Shown here: positions 30,572-31,712 of the stretch, one piece after another
Numbering within the stretch: position 1 is the first letter of the stretch
Layout of the letters: each line of letters begins with the position of its first letter
DNA from: 2-12-FULL-65-11 sp049679965
Lineage (GTDB): Bacteria; Acidobacteriota; Vicinamibacteria; Vicinamibacterales; CAVVIG01
Assembly: GCA_049679965.1 (NCBI GenBank)
Contig: JBAUGX010000190.1
Span: forward strand, 1 to 31,712
Length of the DNA: 31,712 nt
Direction: 5' to 3'
Notes under the pieces: model-generated
Told to the model about the DNA's origin: nothing
The model's database searches: none
The model's input: the letters and a program-made list of their open reading frames with translations, nothing else
Position numbers and translations under genes: made by a program

Positions 30572-31712
30572 ATGAAGCGCGCAATCATCGTCCTCGTCCT
30601 CCTCGCGGCTGGAGGAGCCGGGGGCTGGATGTACTACCGGCAGAGCAACACGCAGGAGATCTCCGTCAACACCTCACCCGTGTCGCGCGGCGACATTGTC
30701 GATGCCGTGGGCTCGACCGGGACGCTCCAGGCCGTAACGACGGTGCAGGTGGGAACGCAGGTGTCCGGGATCATTCAGTGGCTCGGCGCGGACTTCAACT
30801 CCATCGTCAAGAAGGACCAGGTCATCGCGAAGCTCGACCCCTCGCTCATCCAGGCGCAGCTCGAGTCGTCGGGCGCGAACCTGGCCCAGTCCAGGGCCAG
30901 CCTCACCAGGGCCAAGATCGAGCTCGATCGCCAGAAGATTCTGCTGCAGGACTCGCAACAGAAGTACAACCGGGCCAAGGAGCTCTTCGACAGGCAGCTC
31001 ACCACGCAGAGCGACATCGAAACCGCCAAGACGAATCTCGACTCCGCGCAGTCGAACCTGAAGTCCCAGGAGGCCGCGATCACGCAGTCGGAGGCCGCCG
31101 TTACGCAGTCGGAAGCGAACTACAACACGCAGAAGGTCAACCTCGAGCACACGATCATCACGGCGCCGATTGACGGCATCGTGACGCAGCGCAGCGTGGA
31201 CGTCGGCCAGACGGTCGCCGCCAGCCTGAACTCGCCCACGTTGTTCATCATCGCGGCCGACCTGACGCAGATGCAGATGCAGGCGAATATCGACGAGGCC
31301 GATGTCGGCCGCATCCGTCCCGGGCAGCGCGTCACGTTCCGCGTCGATGCGTATCCGACGGGGCAATTCGAAGGCCAGGTGACGCAGGTCCGGCTCAATC
31401 CCCTCGTCGTGCAGAACGTGACGACCTACGCCACGATCATCAACGTGCCAAACGCTGACCTCAGGCTCAAACCCGGCATGACGGCGACGCTGAGGGTCGA
31501 GGTGAACAAGCGCACCGACGTGCTGCGCGTGCCGGCCGCGGCGCTGCGCTTCAGGCCGACGGCTGAGATGTTCGCGGCCTTCAAGCAGGAGGTGCCGCCC
31601 GAGGCTCTGGCGGTCGGGCGCGGAGGACGTGCCGGCCAGGGCGGTGGCGCCGTCGGGGGCGGCGGGCGTAACGCCGGCACCGGTGGTAACGCTGGCAACT
31701 TCGGCGGACGGG
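30572..31712 (+). CDS. Periplasmic adaptor subunit, MacA/HlyD type (3' end cut by window edge)
   Basis: 380 codons are visible. An N-terminal membrane anchor or signal (MKRAIIVLVLLAAGGAGGW) is followed by SPVSRGDIVDAVGSTGTLQ, which opens the membrane-fusion-protein fold. A lipoyl half-motif, a long coiled-coil hairpin (about 95-190, KYNRAKELFDRQLTTQSDIETA) and the second lipoyl half (TIITAPIDGIVTQRSVDVGQTV) follow. The beta-barrel begins FIIAADLTQMQMQANIDEADVG. The style is MacA-like. An atypical Gly-rich stretch (RAGQGGGAVGGGGRN) begins near residue 355. The ribosome binding site is AGGAGAG at 30563-30569. The ABC or RND partner is presumably beyond the edge. Confidence 0.9.
   Translation, partial: MKRAIIVLVLLAAGGAGGWMYYRQSNTQEISVNTSPVSRGDIVDAVGSTGTLQAVTTVQVGTQVSGIIQWLGADFNSIVKKDQVIAKLDPSLIQAQLESSGANLAQSRASLTRAKIELDRQKILLQDSQQKYNRAKELFDRQLTTQSDIETAKTNLDSAQSNLKSQEAAITQSEAAVTQSEANYNTQKVNLEHTIITAPIDGIVTQRSVDVGQTVAASLNSPTLFIIAADLTQMQMQANIDEADVGRIRPGQRVTFRVDAYPTGQFEGQVTQVRLNPLVVQNVTTYATIINVPNADLRLKPGMTATLRVEVNKRTDVLRVPAAALRFRPTAEMFAAFKQEVPPEALAVGRGGRAGQGGGAVGGGGRNAGTGGNAGNFGGR

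Overview
The window is a high-GC, densely packed bacterial chromosome segment that is almost entirely housekeeping. It has no tRNA or rRNA genes, CRISPR array, transposase, phage genes or defence island that I can recognise. Gene content and arrangement (NtrY/NtrX beside a DUF4390 gene, an MOFRL-type glycerate kinase, the long plant-type IspH, TonB with a glycine-rich linker, MacA/TolC-type efflux) suggest an Acidobacteriota member, perhaps class Vicinamibacteria. That assignment is inference from gene style, not a measured phylogeny.

Layout. 1-4436 (minus): a tightly overlapping operon TPR protein - zinc-ribbon/RDD membrane protein - pgpA - cinA - thpR - plsY, running off the left edge. 4537-5424 (plus): ftcD. 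5477-11291 (minus): flippase-like membrane protein - nrdR - DUF4390 protein - ntrY-like kinase - ntrX-like sigma-54 regulator. 11431-12557 (plus): purC and a 70-residue Fis-type DNA-binding protein. 12619-14756 (plus): groES-groEL behind a consensus sigma-70 promoter with a CIRCE operator. 14838-16369 (minus): TonB and a small stress-type protein. 16481-16657 (plus): tatA. 16664-25425 (minus): rnr, glycerate kinase, an unknown 94-residue protein, ftsX, ftsE, gatB, pckA. 25599-28127 (plus): ECF sigma factor - anti-sigma factor - ispH. 28244-31712 (plus): Spy/CpxP-like periplasmic protein, TolC-family outer-membrane channel and a MacA/HlyD-type adaptor cut by the right edge.

The most unusual material lies between the genes. 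Four spacers carrying five blocks (4477-4530, 5410-5488, 9154-9222, 23765-23827) plus the groEL 3' end (14755-14796) are built of degenerate tandem units with an exact or near-exact 7-bp period. Each locus uses its own word, except that one word recurs at 5410 and 14755. Three arrays have the same two-armed architecture: forward heptads, a 5-9 nt spacer, then reverse-complement heptads. They abut or invade start and stop codons. A second family is REP-like palindromes (8-bp GC stem, 5-6 nt loop) in the groES-groEL spacer, in the pckA leader, upstream of purC and inside the purC coding region.

Two genes, ispH and the glycerate kinase, have clear coding homology upstream of any ATG, GTG or TTG codon and appear to start at CTG. 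No complete new multi-gene system is visible. The heptad arrays and the non-canonical starts are the leads worth following.
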